This document shows, piece after piece, positions 1-11,952 of a DNA stretch of 64,000 bases. The notes under the pieces were generated by a model, which saw only the letters and a list, made by a program, of their open reading frames with translations, ran no database searches and had not been told where the DNA came from. Location of the stretch: NCBI GenBank assembly GCA_020746995.1, contig JAGPXD010000001.1:4526001-4590000 (forward strand), read 5' to 3'. Made by a program: the position numbers and the translations under genes. Source of the stretch: Plectosphaerella cucumerina. Lineage: Eukaryota > Ascomycota > Sordariomycetes > Glomerellales > Plectosphaerellaceae. How positions within the stretch are numbered: the first letter of the stretch is position 1; each line of letters begins with the position of its first letter.

Positions 1-3000
1 GCGACGGCGCGATCAACACCTTGCCGTCCAAGAATAACCACATCTTCGCGACTCGGCCAAGGCAAGGAAGGCCGGAGGTTTTGGGAGCCGTGGCCGCAGT
101 AGCGCGATCAGGGCAGTGCTGACAGCATGCCGGACCCCAGGCGCGCCTACTCCTACGAAGAGGAGACGCGCCCGCCATTTGCTGCCCGACAGGTTGTCCT
201 GGCAAGGCTGAGGCTGTGGCCTCTGGACAGCTTGGGGGCCAGTGAGCGGGCCGGGCCCGATAGACGACGGATAGACGACGGTGACGTCGAGAAATGTTCT
301 CTGGAGGTGACACTCGGTCCACAAAGGGCGGCGATCTGACAGACCCGGGTTTGGCTGACCGAGCTACTGGGCACGGACGAGCTGCCGTTTTGAAGGCGAG
401 GCACAGTTGCTGCAGCGAAACATCGGTTGTCTGTTCCCGTGTTGATCATCTGTCGCGTCATCTGATCTCTTTGCGGCCCTCTGAGAACCGAGGACATACC
501 GAGCTGTGTGCTCTGTGAGCTCTTGGAACCACGGCCTCGGTCTTCATGTGCCGCAAAGCCAGCATGTGGGTATCTGCTAGTAACGTGCGAAGATCAAAAC
601 ACCAGCCAAAAGACTGGCGCCTCGGCAGGGCAGAGCCGAGATGCAGGTGGGTAGCACGATGAATGAGCTTGCACCCACATGAACATCAGCATGTGGGTTG
701 AGAGTCCGAGACATCTGACAGCGTGGACGCACGTACCCGGTGGCCGGTCGCACGAGGTCGCCGTCGAGACGCAAAAGGCGGGAGGCGGAACTTTTCGAGT
801 CGGTGGGGTTAACAAATCTCGGTGGTAGTCTGGTAGCGCAAGCTTCTGGTGTTTCCCAGGGGTGGCAGGCAAGGCAGGGTGGACCAGGCGGGCTGTGTTA
901 GACGCGGAAACAGTGGCTTCCGGGACGCCATACCGCCGGCCCCTTGTTTGGTAGGCCGAGTACCCATAAACACTCAGGGAAGAAGAGAGACCCTGGCGGG
1001 GTGAAAACACCGCAGATTGAAAGTCAGGCCTGTCTGATTGCTGCTCGCGATTGGGCCGCGAAGAAGACCTTTGGCGACCAAAAACACGCGACGTTCTGTC
1101 GCAAGAAGCACGTGTGATCCATGAGCAGTGTATCTGTCGATAGAAATCTTGCCTGGTTCTCGAAATGGCGACGAGGAGGCTGAAGGGGCGGCGCTTGACG
1201 CGGTTAAAATGCTGTGTACGATACGGACAGAGCGCAGCGCATCTCGGCTGAGCTGAGATCCATTTCTGGAGGCGCGCGCATCACATCCCAAGCATGACTC
1301 GAAGGCGCAGCGCAACAAGACAGCTCGGCTTCCCAAAACAAGGGCGTGGGGACGAAGGTGGCGATGCTTCTTGATACAGCAGAGACAGGTCTCTACACTT
1401 CCCAGAGGGACCCATGTATTTTGTTTTGTATAGGCATGGATGGACAGACAAGGCTGGAAATGAGTGAGACTGGTTGACAGAAACCGGCGTTTGGAAAGGC
1501 GAGGTCGGAACCGTCTGGTCGGGCAACTTGCAGAAGTTCAGTTGGTACTTTTGTGGCCAAGGCCCCCAAAGACCATGATCCTTGGGCCATGTCCACTTCC
1601 ACTGTACAGGCTGGACATTGGACACTCGGGGGCCAGAGGGTGGTGATCCGGTCGAAAGCCGGTCAAGCCCCGTCGCCGGTGAAGGACGGGTGACATGCAG
1701 AAACCATTGTCGGGCGCCTTGGCGAGGTCACCGTGCTCGACAACGGGCGCGTGGTAGCGGTAAGTAAGCACTTGTTGCTGGACCTAACCTGGGAGGGCAA
1801 GTGCCTCTGGAGCTCTCCCAGCATGTCAGGGCTCGACAGGTTGCGGTTCCCGTTGCGGTCCTGTTCGGTTCATCGGTAAATCGAGCACGGCCCCGGAAGA
1901 ATGGGTGTTGTTGAAGCGTCGCCCCCACTGAGCGGCACGATGCTGGAGCTGTCCGGTCGGGGCCTGGAGTCCGTGGCCCGTGGCCCGTGGCCTAGGGGGG
2001 CCTGCATGGTGTGCTGCAGGAAAAATAGAACTGCTTCGTAATGGATGAGCGAAGATGGAAATGGCACGACGTTCGGTAGGGGGCAAGGGGGACTGCGTCT
2101 CGAGGCCGAGCTCACCGGGGCCTTGGGACGATCGCTAAGGACTTCCTGAAGCGTAGGACTTCAACTCGCGGCGCAGCAAATCAGAGTAGTCGATGTTGGA
2201 GTGCTGGTCCTGCTGGAGCACCTCTTGCCAGGACGCCGGTCCCAAAGATGGGTCCTGACCCTGTGATGAATGGGGTAAAAGACTTTCCTTTTGCGCTGGG
2301 GATGCCTGTCGATGGCGAGGACCCGGAAGGCTGGCCCAGGTGGTCCGGTCCGGGCTCAGGGATAGGGATGGTTGGATGGGGTAGGATAGGATATCGATAG
2401 GGAAGGGGATGGATGACACCACGACCCTCGAAACCCGACGTCGTGGGTGCATTGTCGGGGGCCGAGTCCGGGCCGATGACCTCGTTGTTGCTAGATGAAA
2501 GTGATTGTTGTAGGTTCGTCAAGTCAGATTCGATCTGGCTGCCGGCATGCCGTTTATTTGGAATCTGAAATTCCGAGTGTTGACCATCAAGATTTGACCG
2601 ACTGACAAGGTGAATTGGCGACGGAATGTGGGCGGGAACAGCACTTGCAGCTTCCACGCATCGACCTCACGCCACAACTCTCAAGAGTGCGAGGTCAGAC
2701 CAACTCTTTGCGGCCTAGCTCTTCCACGGCAATCGCGCCAGCCTCTTTCCCGCTTAGCGCAGCCCGCCCTCGCACTCGTCTGCTCGATGTGGGTCCCCAA
2801 GTGTCGCTGTCGCGCACTGCGCCTACCCTTCCAATGTGATGTGATGCTGTTGCCTTCCCTGAGTGCACACGGCCGGCCTGCGGCCCTGCCTGGAGACAGT
2901 GCTGATCCATGCCAGCCCGCTGACGCGCTCCACAGGACTAGAACTTGAAGGGGAGGGGCGGGCGGGGTCCTTCTTGCTCGGGAAAACTGCGCTAACCGAT

Positions 3001-5151
3001 GCGTCTAGGTACCTGGGGCCTACCTCCGCTTGCCGCGACGCCTAGGCGAGCACCGCTTCAGGAGAGCCCTGCCAATGACCACGAGTCCAGGACTGACGCC
3101 CCCCCTCCCCTGTTTCCGACCCCCTGGCCTACCTGCCTTAGGGGCTTGCAGGCCATCCAGTTGGGGGGATGGCCGGGATGGGCAGATGCGATGGGCACGT
3201 TGCATTTTCCATGTTGTTCCCGACGAGCGGTCTTCTAGACAGCGCCTCCCGCTCAGCAGCAGGCGGCATCCATGCTCGACCGTTGCGGAGGCACCTCATG
3301 GCGCACCGGGCTTGAGCGGGTACCTTGCCGGGGTTAGCCAGTGACTCCTGGCCGCACCCGACCTCGTGGGAGCTCCTGGGTACCCGTTATCGTTCCTTCC
3401 TTTTCGTCTAATCGTCCGATGGTCCCCGGGGCAGGGACCCTCAGTGGCCGCTTGCCTGCTTCCCGCATATCCCGCTCGCCTTGCTTCGTGCCTGCCTGCC
3501 TGTTCTCTGCTTTTGCTTGCCTGGCTGGTCTCCATCGACCTCACATCATCCCTTCCTCAACTCTAACCACACGTTCATTCTGGATGCCCACCGCGACAGG
3601 GATTCGAATCCTTCCCAATCTCTCTCCCCCAGCAATCCCCCCCTCTCTTCCCGTCCCCTCGCTCTTCTCTCCGGGTTGATTTCAAGTTCTTCCCTAAGCC
3701 GGCGACACCCCCCCTTTCACAGATCCCCGGCCCCCATCTCCTCTCCCCTTCAGATTTACGTACGTCGAGGTGTTGGCATGGCTGCCTACCCGCTGCATCA
3801 CGTCGCCGTTCTCTGCCCGTCGAGGTCGCCGATGTGTTACGCGGTGCAACGCGAACCTCGCCTTACCGTCCCGCCAGTTGGGGTGCACGATACAGTACGA
3901 CGCGACCATGGCCGCCAGATCACCGCGTCTCAGCCCGTGTCACTTGCTTTCCCCGCCATATCGGCTTGCTTTCCATGCCCAATCTCCGCCTTTTCGTCGT
4001 CTAGTCCACATGGTCTCAAGCTCCCGCCCGGGGGGTAGAGAGACTTGACAGGGTGAGGGGGTTCAGGGAGCATGGAAGAACAAGACAGACTGACAGACAA
4101 GATGGCCCTGTCCGTCCTCAACAACAGCCGCTACGACGAGAGACAACGAGCGAGTGCCGTGCCCCTGTAGCCTTGGGTGGGACGGGACCCATTCACAAAG
4201 AACCTGGGCCCTTGGGATTTGTGCTCGATCGGGCGACATATCGTCACCTCCACATCCCGCCAAGACCACCACCGAAGGCCTCGTCTCTCTGTTCTCTGTT
4301 CTCTGCTCTCCCCCTCCCCTCCTTGCCTCACTGCTACCTAATCCCTGACTTTCACCCAACCTTTGCTATCGCATGGGTCCCGGGAATGCACGGTCTCTCT
4401 TTTCTCCCGGTCTTGGGGAACAGTGCCCGGTCCAACTCTAGGCCAAGGTCTTCTCTGCTCAAGTACCTGGGTAGGCAGAAGTCGGTCTTGTCGGAACCTC
4501 TCACCCTGGTCCATCCGCGATGTCATTCTGCTCTGCAACCCTGCTTGCGGGCATTTGTGTGTGTACAGCACTTCTTGACTTGCAGAAAGACTCGACCTCT
4601 ACTGCCTAGACACCCACTGTTTGCTTTCACTTTTTTTGGGACTCAAAAACCTCATGCAAAGGAGCCAAACGCTGCTCTTCCTAACAAGATATTCCAGGAA
4701 CTCCTCTGTCATTGAAAAGACCTGTATCCTCGCCTCCTAGCCAACACCCAAACTGCCATGCCGCCTCTCCTCAAGTCGAGTATAACGGCGTGACCTGTCC
4801 AACTTGAGCGGCATGACACCCCCTCCCCCCCTCCCCCGTGGCGGATGCGCCCCCCCCCTTTTAGCCGCACCCCTTACCACAGCCACCCCTGGCTTGCCAC
4901 CCACGCAGAGACGGGCGGGGCCACCAGGCAGGTCGACAACCTGGGAACACTCACCCGATCCCCTGGGGCCTTCCGTCGTACGTACGGGCGTAGTACCTTG
5001 TGCTTGGCCGCCTCTTCCACTTTCACCCCCTGCCCTACCTTGCCCTGCCCTGCCTTTCCCGCTCTGGCACCAGCGTGGCAGTTCGTGGACCCTTGCCATG
5101 CTTTAGACGTCTACCGCGTTGCTCAATCTCTTGGGGCAATGGGGAGGCCCC

Positions 5152-5185
5152 GGGAGGGGAGGGGATGGGAGGGGGGGAGAGGGGG
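5152..5185 (+). other. Potential G-quadruplex G-run block
   Basis: Six runs of three to seven G are separated by one to three bases on the plus strand, which meets the usual G-quadruplex pattern. It lies about 130 bp upstream of the TATA-like element of the zinc-finger gene. Folding and function are inference. Confidence 0.3.
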
Positions 5186-5317
5186 CGACGGCGGCGGCCC
5201 TTGCCCTGGCCGTGCCTCGCGAGACCCAGCTCACCTCCTGGGGTCAGTCCTGTTATGACGGGGTGCGCTCTACAACGATCCCGTCCGTCCCCGCCGCCGT
5301 CCACTCTCGACCACCCG

Positions 5318-5327
5318 TTTATAATAA
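5318..5327 (+). promoter_or_regulatory. TATA-like element of the zinc-finger gene
   Basis: A TTTATAATAA stretch is the only AT-rich island in a GC-rich region and lies about 390 bp before the chosen ATG at 5720. What follows is pyrimidine-rich and leader-like. The position fits a core promoter, but no start site is demonstrated. Confidence 0.3.
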
Positions 5328-5719
5328 GCCCGGCCCGCTGCCTGTCCCTATGAGGCTGAGGTCGCGATCTCTTGTCGTCGATACCAAGTTTAGAATCTGA
5401 GCCCTTGCCCTCGAACCAGGAGGCTCCGCCTTGATCCTCCTCATTTCAACCTCCCAACTTGAACTCTCAACCAGCCCAGCCCTACCTGGCCTTGCCCAGC
5501 ACATCACATCATACGCCTCGATCTATAAACCATCTTCCCATCCCGCCACCAGAGCTTGCACGGTACTCAAAGGAGCTCCTCCAGTCAACGGCCTCGTCAC
5601 GAACCATCCCCTCTCCTCCTATACTCGAACACTCGACATCCACAAGCAGCACTCCTCCCTTTCTCTCTCGTATGTGCCGTCCAGTGTTCTCGAGCCCTTC
5701 TCTTACGTCCCCCTTGGCC

Positions 5720-7119
5720 ATGGACGACTACAACACAAGGCCATCATCACCTCGCGAGGACTCTTGCTCACTTCGGCCTAGATCCACACAATCGATCCAG
5801 GGACACTCAGCGTCCCCTTTCGTCAACATTCACACCACTCGCCCTCAAGACAGTCTTCAAGACACGGGCTTCTCACCGCCTGCTCCTCGCCAGTCGACCT
5901 CTACCTTCAACGGCAGTAGCCCCGCGCCACCTGCCAGCCAACAGCCGCAGTTCCTCAACCCAGACTGGGCTGGTCATCATCACCAGTCCCTCCCACCTAG
6001 TCACCCCAACCAGACTCGGGTGTTTGCTCCTCACTCCCAAAGCGGCTTGCCCTCGGCAGTGGATAAAGCCTCCAGCATGAGGTAGGCTAAGCCTCTCTTC
6101 GAGCTGGTTCCTGGTATCTGACTTCATCCCAGTGCTGTTGCTTCCCTCCAGTTCGACCCGACCTTCAACATGGGAGGTCGCAACCACTTCAACCCATGGC
6201 CTGGTACATAACCCCCCTCGAGAGAGAACCCAATGGCACCTCAGTGGGTCTAACCAGTGTGAACCCATCTAGTCCTTGACCAAAGCGACGCGTCCATGGC
6301 CTTTATGCATTCCGGCATGCAATCTCTCGGCCCATCCACTGATTCCACCTCTCTGACCCCGCCTCTGGCGTCGCGATCCGTCACATCCAGCCCGCCACGA
6401 GCCGCCCTGACACCTCAACAACGAGAGCTCAAGAGACAGAGGGACCAGATCAGGAGGGAGTCCAAAGCCACAGTCCGCGCTCACCGGGCGAGCAGCAACC
6501 CCTACATGGATTCACCAGCTCTTTCCGTTTCCGACGTGCCCGCCGGCATGGGCGTCCCGATCTACTCGACGGCTCCCGCACCGCTCTCCCTTCTCGCGGA
6601 ACCAGTCCCGAATATGGCGACGTCCTCCTACATGACGTCGTACAGCTCCCCCGAGCCCTCCTACTCGGACAACTACTCGGCCATGGCGCCCAACTACAAC
6701 ATGGGGGTCGGCTACGCACCTCAATTCCCTCCTGCCCCTCCGCAGTACGCGTGAGTGATTCTACCGCCCCTTTGACGAGACGAGCATCGCTGACAGACAC
6801 CACCAGCCGTTCACCACCCGTTTCCATGCCGAGCACCCCGATGTACGGGATGGACCCGACGACAGCCTCCTCCAGCACCCCTCCCGCCGACCATGGCCAC
6901 GTCCGAGTCGTCCAGAGCCGGCCCAAGCCCCAGTGCTGGGAGCACGGCTGCAACGGACGCCAGTTCTCCACCTTTAGCAACCTCCTGAGACACCAGCGGG
7001 AGAAGTCGGGCCAGGCGGCAAAGTCGACATGCCCCAACTGCGGCGCCGAGTTCACGAGGACGACGGCGCGGAACGGACACATGCTGCACGACAAGTGCAA
7101 GCAGAGGCGAAACTCGTGA
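5720..7119 (+). CDS. Zinc-finger (C2H2/C2HC-like) transcription factor
   Basis: Probable nuclear DNA-binding regulator of 407 aa. Exons are 5720-6081, 6133-6203, 6273-6750 and 6807-7119; the three introns are 51, 69 and 56 nt and all junctions keep frame. The N-terminal 230 residues are Ser/Pro/Gln-rich and probably disordered. A basic Lys/Arg segment follows in exon 3 (genomic about 6415-6490). The C-terminus carries two zinc-binding units. The first has C347, C352 and H366, but I see no final His at the usual spacing. The second has C379, C382, H395 and H398, followed by C401. I chose the ATG at 5720 because its context (gccATGG) is optimal; an in-frame ATG at 5672 has a poor context. The long leader suggests elaborate regulation. 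The family is common in filamentous fungi but I cannot assign a named member. Confidence 0.85.
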
Positions 7120-10100
7120 GGGGAGCGTCACGTCACACCAGCAAAAACAAAACACTAGATTTCCTTGGAAAGACTAGACTTCGAGGACGAGGACGAAGAC
7201 GCAACGACGACTCCTAGACGGCACGATCACATTCGTGTACGAGGAACAGATCTTTTTTACGTTGGATACCCAAAAACAGGGCGGGGTTAGGGGGGCACCC
7301 GGCGAAACAGCATACGATCAACAACGTGCGGCAGCATTGGGACAGGCGTTTTTCTGGCGTTGAATTTTCTTCCATCTTGTCTTCATACCGGGTCGGTCTA
7401 CCAGGCCGCCCGGCCCCTCGTTTGTAGATGGGGGCAACGGTGTCAACGGGTGGCGGGTCAGCCGAGGCGGGCGGTGTTTTAGTGTTTTCTGTCTTTTCTT
7501 CCTCTTCATTGGACGGGCCACGTCCTGGAAATACCCTCTCGCTCTTACGTCAGTCAGATGCTCTTCAAGGGGCGGGAAATTTGTTTTTAGCAAATGGAAC
7601 AAGTAGATTTAGCATCACATCGCATCGCACATTGATCAGCATGCACGAGGGATGCCCGTGCACGCCGTGACGCCGGCACGGGATGGCTGAGCAAGGCTCC
7701 ATCACCCACTTTGGGTGCTGGCTGTGTTTACAGTCGCAGTGGCGACAGCAGCTCTCCCCAGTTTTGGCGGCAGGCAGGGCTGCAGGGACACAGCTTGGTG
7801 GATGGTGGGTGGTGGTTGGAGGGTCGGTGGACGTCGGCAACTGGGCGGCTCGGTGCCGAAGGATGGGCTCATGCCCGGAGCCTGAGAGGGGCCCAGAGGC
7901 GGCCTACTGGCATGGCGTGCAGCCCGTCCCGTGAGCTGGTGGGCCCCCCGTGGCCGCAGCGTGCCACTGGCAGCGGCCTTACCACTAAGGGTAGGGATCG
8001 AAACGAGACGGGGCACGGACGAGGTGAGAGGTGACGGGACGAACAGTTGTCGCCTGCCAGACCTTCTCGTGAAACGCGCTTGTGTGGTAGGGAGCTTGGG
8101 GAGCCCAGCCCCGGAGGGTTACAGTCGCAGTGGACAGGGAAGGCCGGAAGATTGAATGACAGGCAGGGCTGGCTGCGGCGGCCTGGCGTTTGCTGGGTCC
8201 CGGGCCCCAATATGCAATGCAGCCAGCAAAAGAACAGTGCCCGAGCGAGCGAGCGAGGGGGAAAGCCCCCAAAGATCCCAAAGTCGAACCAACGCCCAGC
8301 CTGCTAGCCCGAGACAAAGGAAGCGGAAGGCGGCGCCATGGCATGATTTAATCGGCGAAGTCTAAGATCCGGGCACTTCGTCCCTCCTTTTGCTAGGTGG
8401 TTTTACGAGGAACACCCCGGGGCAGGGCTGTGGTGCCTGTCTTGCCCGTCCAAGCTGCTGTCGAGACGAACGGCCGGTGGGAAAAAGGGGGAGTGATCAT
8501 CTTGGGAGCGGGCGGCCCAACACACCGGGTTCAGTCCGGCCTCGAATCGTCTTAGAGGGGGCCCCGGCCCCAGAGAAACCTCCGATCATCGTTGCCCCCT
8601 CTTCTTTTCTTCCCCGGCAGCTGGGTGGCCGCTGTGCGAGGCTGGTGGTCTCCGATGAGCTTGGTCATGTAAGTACGAGATGTCTGCCTTGTACGAGTAC
8701 GCGTACGAGTACAGGACTTCCTCAGAAGAACGGCTTGTAAGGAGAGGTCGGCGATTTGCGGCACAACTCGGCGCCTCCGCAAGATCTTCGGGCCAGTCCG
8801 CCTCGCAGCACGGCACGAGGTGCCTTCGGTACTGCACTGAGAGGTCTTGTGCACACACAGTTGCTGGTCTTGTGCCGTGCGAATACCGAGCAGCAGGATG
8901 CCAGGGAGAGGGGTGGTGGTGGTGCATGGTTCCAGCAGACGGTCACCCCCCTCGATAAACCACCCCTCCTTTCCCTCCCGCAAGGGGCGCTGATCTGCGC
9001 AAAAAGAGGGCCAGCGGTGGCGGCATGCTCGGTCTTCTGTGTCTTCCGGGGCCTGTGTGTTTGGTGGTCCAGTCGCCGCTGGCGATGGTCAGACGATTTG
9101 GGACAAAAAAAGGGAGGGGGGGACAGACACCCGGGCCACCCCCTCCTTTCCCCCCCTTCTCCTCCCCCTCGTAGGGCTGGCCTGCGCGTGCTGTGCCTTG
9201 TGCCGTGCCTGCTTTTTTTGCGCTGAGAAGCCCCCGAGTCGCACAAGGTTCGGCAGGCCGCCGCCACCCACGCCTTGGTCACATCAGTCAGACAGTCCGT
9301 CGTGCGGCGCGGCTCGCGACGTTGCGCAGCTCAACGGCGGGCGGTCAGGCTAACAGACCGGAAGGGGGGCGGGTGGATGTTGATTTAGGCTACGGGCGTA
9401 GAATCGAGCATGTTCCCACAGGTGGGCGTGCGGCGGCGGGCGGATGGCTTCGTGCAGGTTTGTTCCAGAAGGTCCATGTCGTGTCTGTCCCCCCCGCCAG
9501 AGTGCGGGACTATCCAGCAGGAAGCTCCCAGTGAGGAAAGGTCGCGACTCGGGGGCGCGGAGCGGTGCGAGCAAGAGTAGATTGCGGTCATGGTTCTCTC
9601 GCTCGCATCGACCACGTCCATGTCGACCTTGAAGAGGAGAGGGGGAGCGGCCTGGAATCGCCCGACACGTGCGGTCAACCCAGCAGTTGTCCCCCTGCTT
9701 TCCCGGGGACGGGGGACGAGGCTTCAGGGGCAGGGAGGGCATGGCAGGGAAGGAGCAACTGGGGAGGGGTGTGGTTAGTGGTCAGTAGCCGGTGAAGGGG
9801 GGTTCAGGCTTGCAGCGGGCATCGGAAGAGTGTTGATGAAGAAGGCCGAGTGAACCCCTGACAGGCGTCAAGCATGTTTTCGACCTGGTAGTTGTGTTTA
9901 TTTTCTCAAATGCAACGTATCGACAAGCCATCGTAAGGGTGGTTCTGAACTGGACTGCATTGCCTTCAGCGGCAACAGCATCTTGGATGAACCCCCTTTG
10001 CTTCCAGTGCAGTGCAGTCTGCCAGGCCGGGCCATCCGGGGCCGGCGGGGCCCAGCACGCTGGCAGCCGAAAGTGTCAGGAACAGGCGCCGACACTCTGA

Positions 10101-11952
10101 TTGGCGGACAAGAGGAGGGTGAGGTTGGGACGTGGAGGGGGTGAGACGGCCGCCACACAGCCGCGACGAGAATAGCAGCTTCTCCGGGCCTTGGTTGTCA
10201 AATCGCGCCCCCAATCGGCTGGGACCCGAACCCAAGGGAGAGGAAGAGGAGCAACAGGCCCGGCCAGGGGGGATTTAACAGCTCGCAAAACTGGATAACC
10301 CTCGTCGGGCCTTTGCCCGCTCAACTGTCCAATGAGGAGGCGCCGTCTGTTGCGTTTCCGTCTCGAGACGCGCGGGCGGGAAAACGGGAAATGAGGTGGC
10401 ATGGTGCTGTTTCCGGGGTTGACAAACGGGCAACGGCCCTTCCCCAAGTTCCCTCTCCCCCTAGGTGACGTGACGGCGTGACGGACGGGCCTCGTTATTT
10501 TTATTCGTCTTTTCTTCTTTGGTCATGCGGCCTGGCGACTGGCCCTGTGGCGCACCACGGACGGACATGAGATTCTGGGGGCCGCATGGGAGATGAGATG
10601 ACGGACGGGCATCCGTCTGTTCTGTCTCTGGTCCATATCGAGCGAGGCAGACTTGCCAGGGGAGGGAGAGCTTCCGGCGGCTATCTGCCAGACATGATGG
10701 CCCTCTCGGCGTTTGAACCTTCTCCCCGTCGAGGCAATTTACCAGCACGCGCATCGGGCGCCCGCGCACCGCGAGAGGCCGAGCTCGAGCAAGGTTCAGG
10801 TTGGGGGTTCTGCTTTGGCGACGAACCAAAGTCCCTCATGCCGTAAGTAGGTAACGTTGCCCACCCCTCCTCAAAGTGACCTGTCCCCCACCTTGTATCG
10901 CATGCGTTTATTCGTGTAAAAGGCCTCGACGTGTATAAGTAAGTAAACCACAGTCGTCATGGCAGGTGACTCGATGCCAGGGGAAAAGGTTCACAAAACT
11001 TGCTTCGGGGAGCGAGCATCTTCCAATTGAAGACATCACCCACCCCTTTCGAGTGGACGACTGCCGAAAGAGGGCGGTCGACTGGGGGTGGCAAATGGCG
11101 GCAATGCGAAGTGAGAGCGCCCCGGGGAAACCTCGCAGAGCGTCGTAGTGCATCGAGTGATCATGATCGAGGCGTGCGCGCCAAGTCTGACGATGCAGCG
11201 GCCCAGGCCCACCGCGACCGACAACTGCCGCCTCCCTGTCCGTCTGAGCGGGCGTTGATCTCGCTTCGATGACGGCTCTTGTCTGGCTTCGAGACTTCCC
11301 AGAGGTCCAGGAGTCGGGCCGGATGCAAAGCTCGCACTTTTCGTATCTTTCTCCCGTTTGGCTCCCGCTTCGTCACGAGGGGGGGTTTTCTGCAAGCCGG
11401 GGAATCTCTAAGATGACGTCTCTGTCTGCACGATGCCCAACGCGGCCGCAAGACCCTTTCTCTTCCCTGTCCCTGCAACACGCTGAACCTTGCTTGCTCT
11501 TCCTGGCTCAACTCATTTGACCAGGACGTCCAATTTCAGCAAGGCCGGGCAGGGGAAAAAACGACGGCCGACGGCCAACTTCGAGACTATTGTTTTGAAG
11601 TTGCTGGTCGCGAGTCAAGCACAGTTTTTCCATGAGGGAGATCGGCAAACAAGCACTGTGGCGCTTGGAGTCTCGGGCCCCGCGCCTCTTCAGCTAGACC
11701 CACCTCGCGGCTGTCGACCGTTAAGCGCCCGCGTCCGTGCCCGCGCTTAGCAGCGACCGACCCAGTCCTGATGAAGTAAACAAACCGACGACATGGCATC
11801 CCTCCAGCACAAGCGACCGCACAATTCGGCACACACTTTGCGAGACCGCGACGAATGGGACGACCGCCAGGACAGCATCCGAGGCCTTTTGCAAGCAAAA
11901 CGAACCCCTGCCAGATGACCGGCGAGGGCGCCGCCTCGCGTCCGCAGAGATC
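7120..11952. other. Intergenic region between the zinc-finger gene and APC2
   Basis: This 4.8 kb holds the zinc-finger gene's 3' UTR and the APC2 promoter. No ORF here has a convincing composition, intron pattern or domain. A GAGC-type short repeat occurs near 8240 and a palindromic GTACGCGTAC near 8697. The inverted repeat TAAGCGC/GCGCTTA (11722-11728 with 11743-11749) lies about 200 bp before the APC2 ATG. No tRNA was recognised. Confidence 0.6.

Larger units (their letters stand above)
1..5719. other. Gene-free region upstream of the zinc-finger gene
   Basis: I see no supportable gene here. The ORFs are short, overlap on both strands, lack recognisable domains and often start at non-ATG codons. 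The last 2 kb become increasingly pyrimidine-rich, as expected for the promoter and long 5' leader of the zinc-finger gene that starts at 5720. Local structures include a perfect 9-bp inverted repeat (673-681 with 690-698), three copies of a GTGGCCC unit near 1971-1992 and a G-run block at 5152-5185. A regulatory ncRNA could be present but nothing in the sequence identifies one. Confidence 0.6.

Noticed and set aside
3596..3615. Sequence resembling a tRNA T-arm (GGATTCGAATCC)
   Set aside because: No D-arm, anticodon arm or acceptor stem can be formed around it; it is only a short palindrome.
7275..7295. TTAGGG-like motif as a possible telomeric or telomerase-RNA signature
   Set aside because: A single hexamer in a G-rich run; no tandem repeats and no template-like CTAACCCTAA in the window.
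11737..11952. N-terminal extension of APC2
   Set aside because: The frame is open, but the first codon is GTG and no ATG occurs before 11953.
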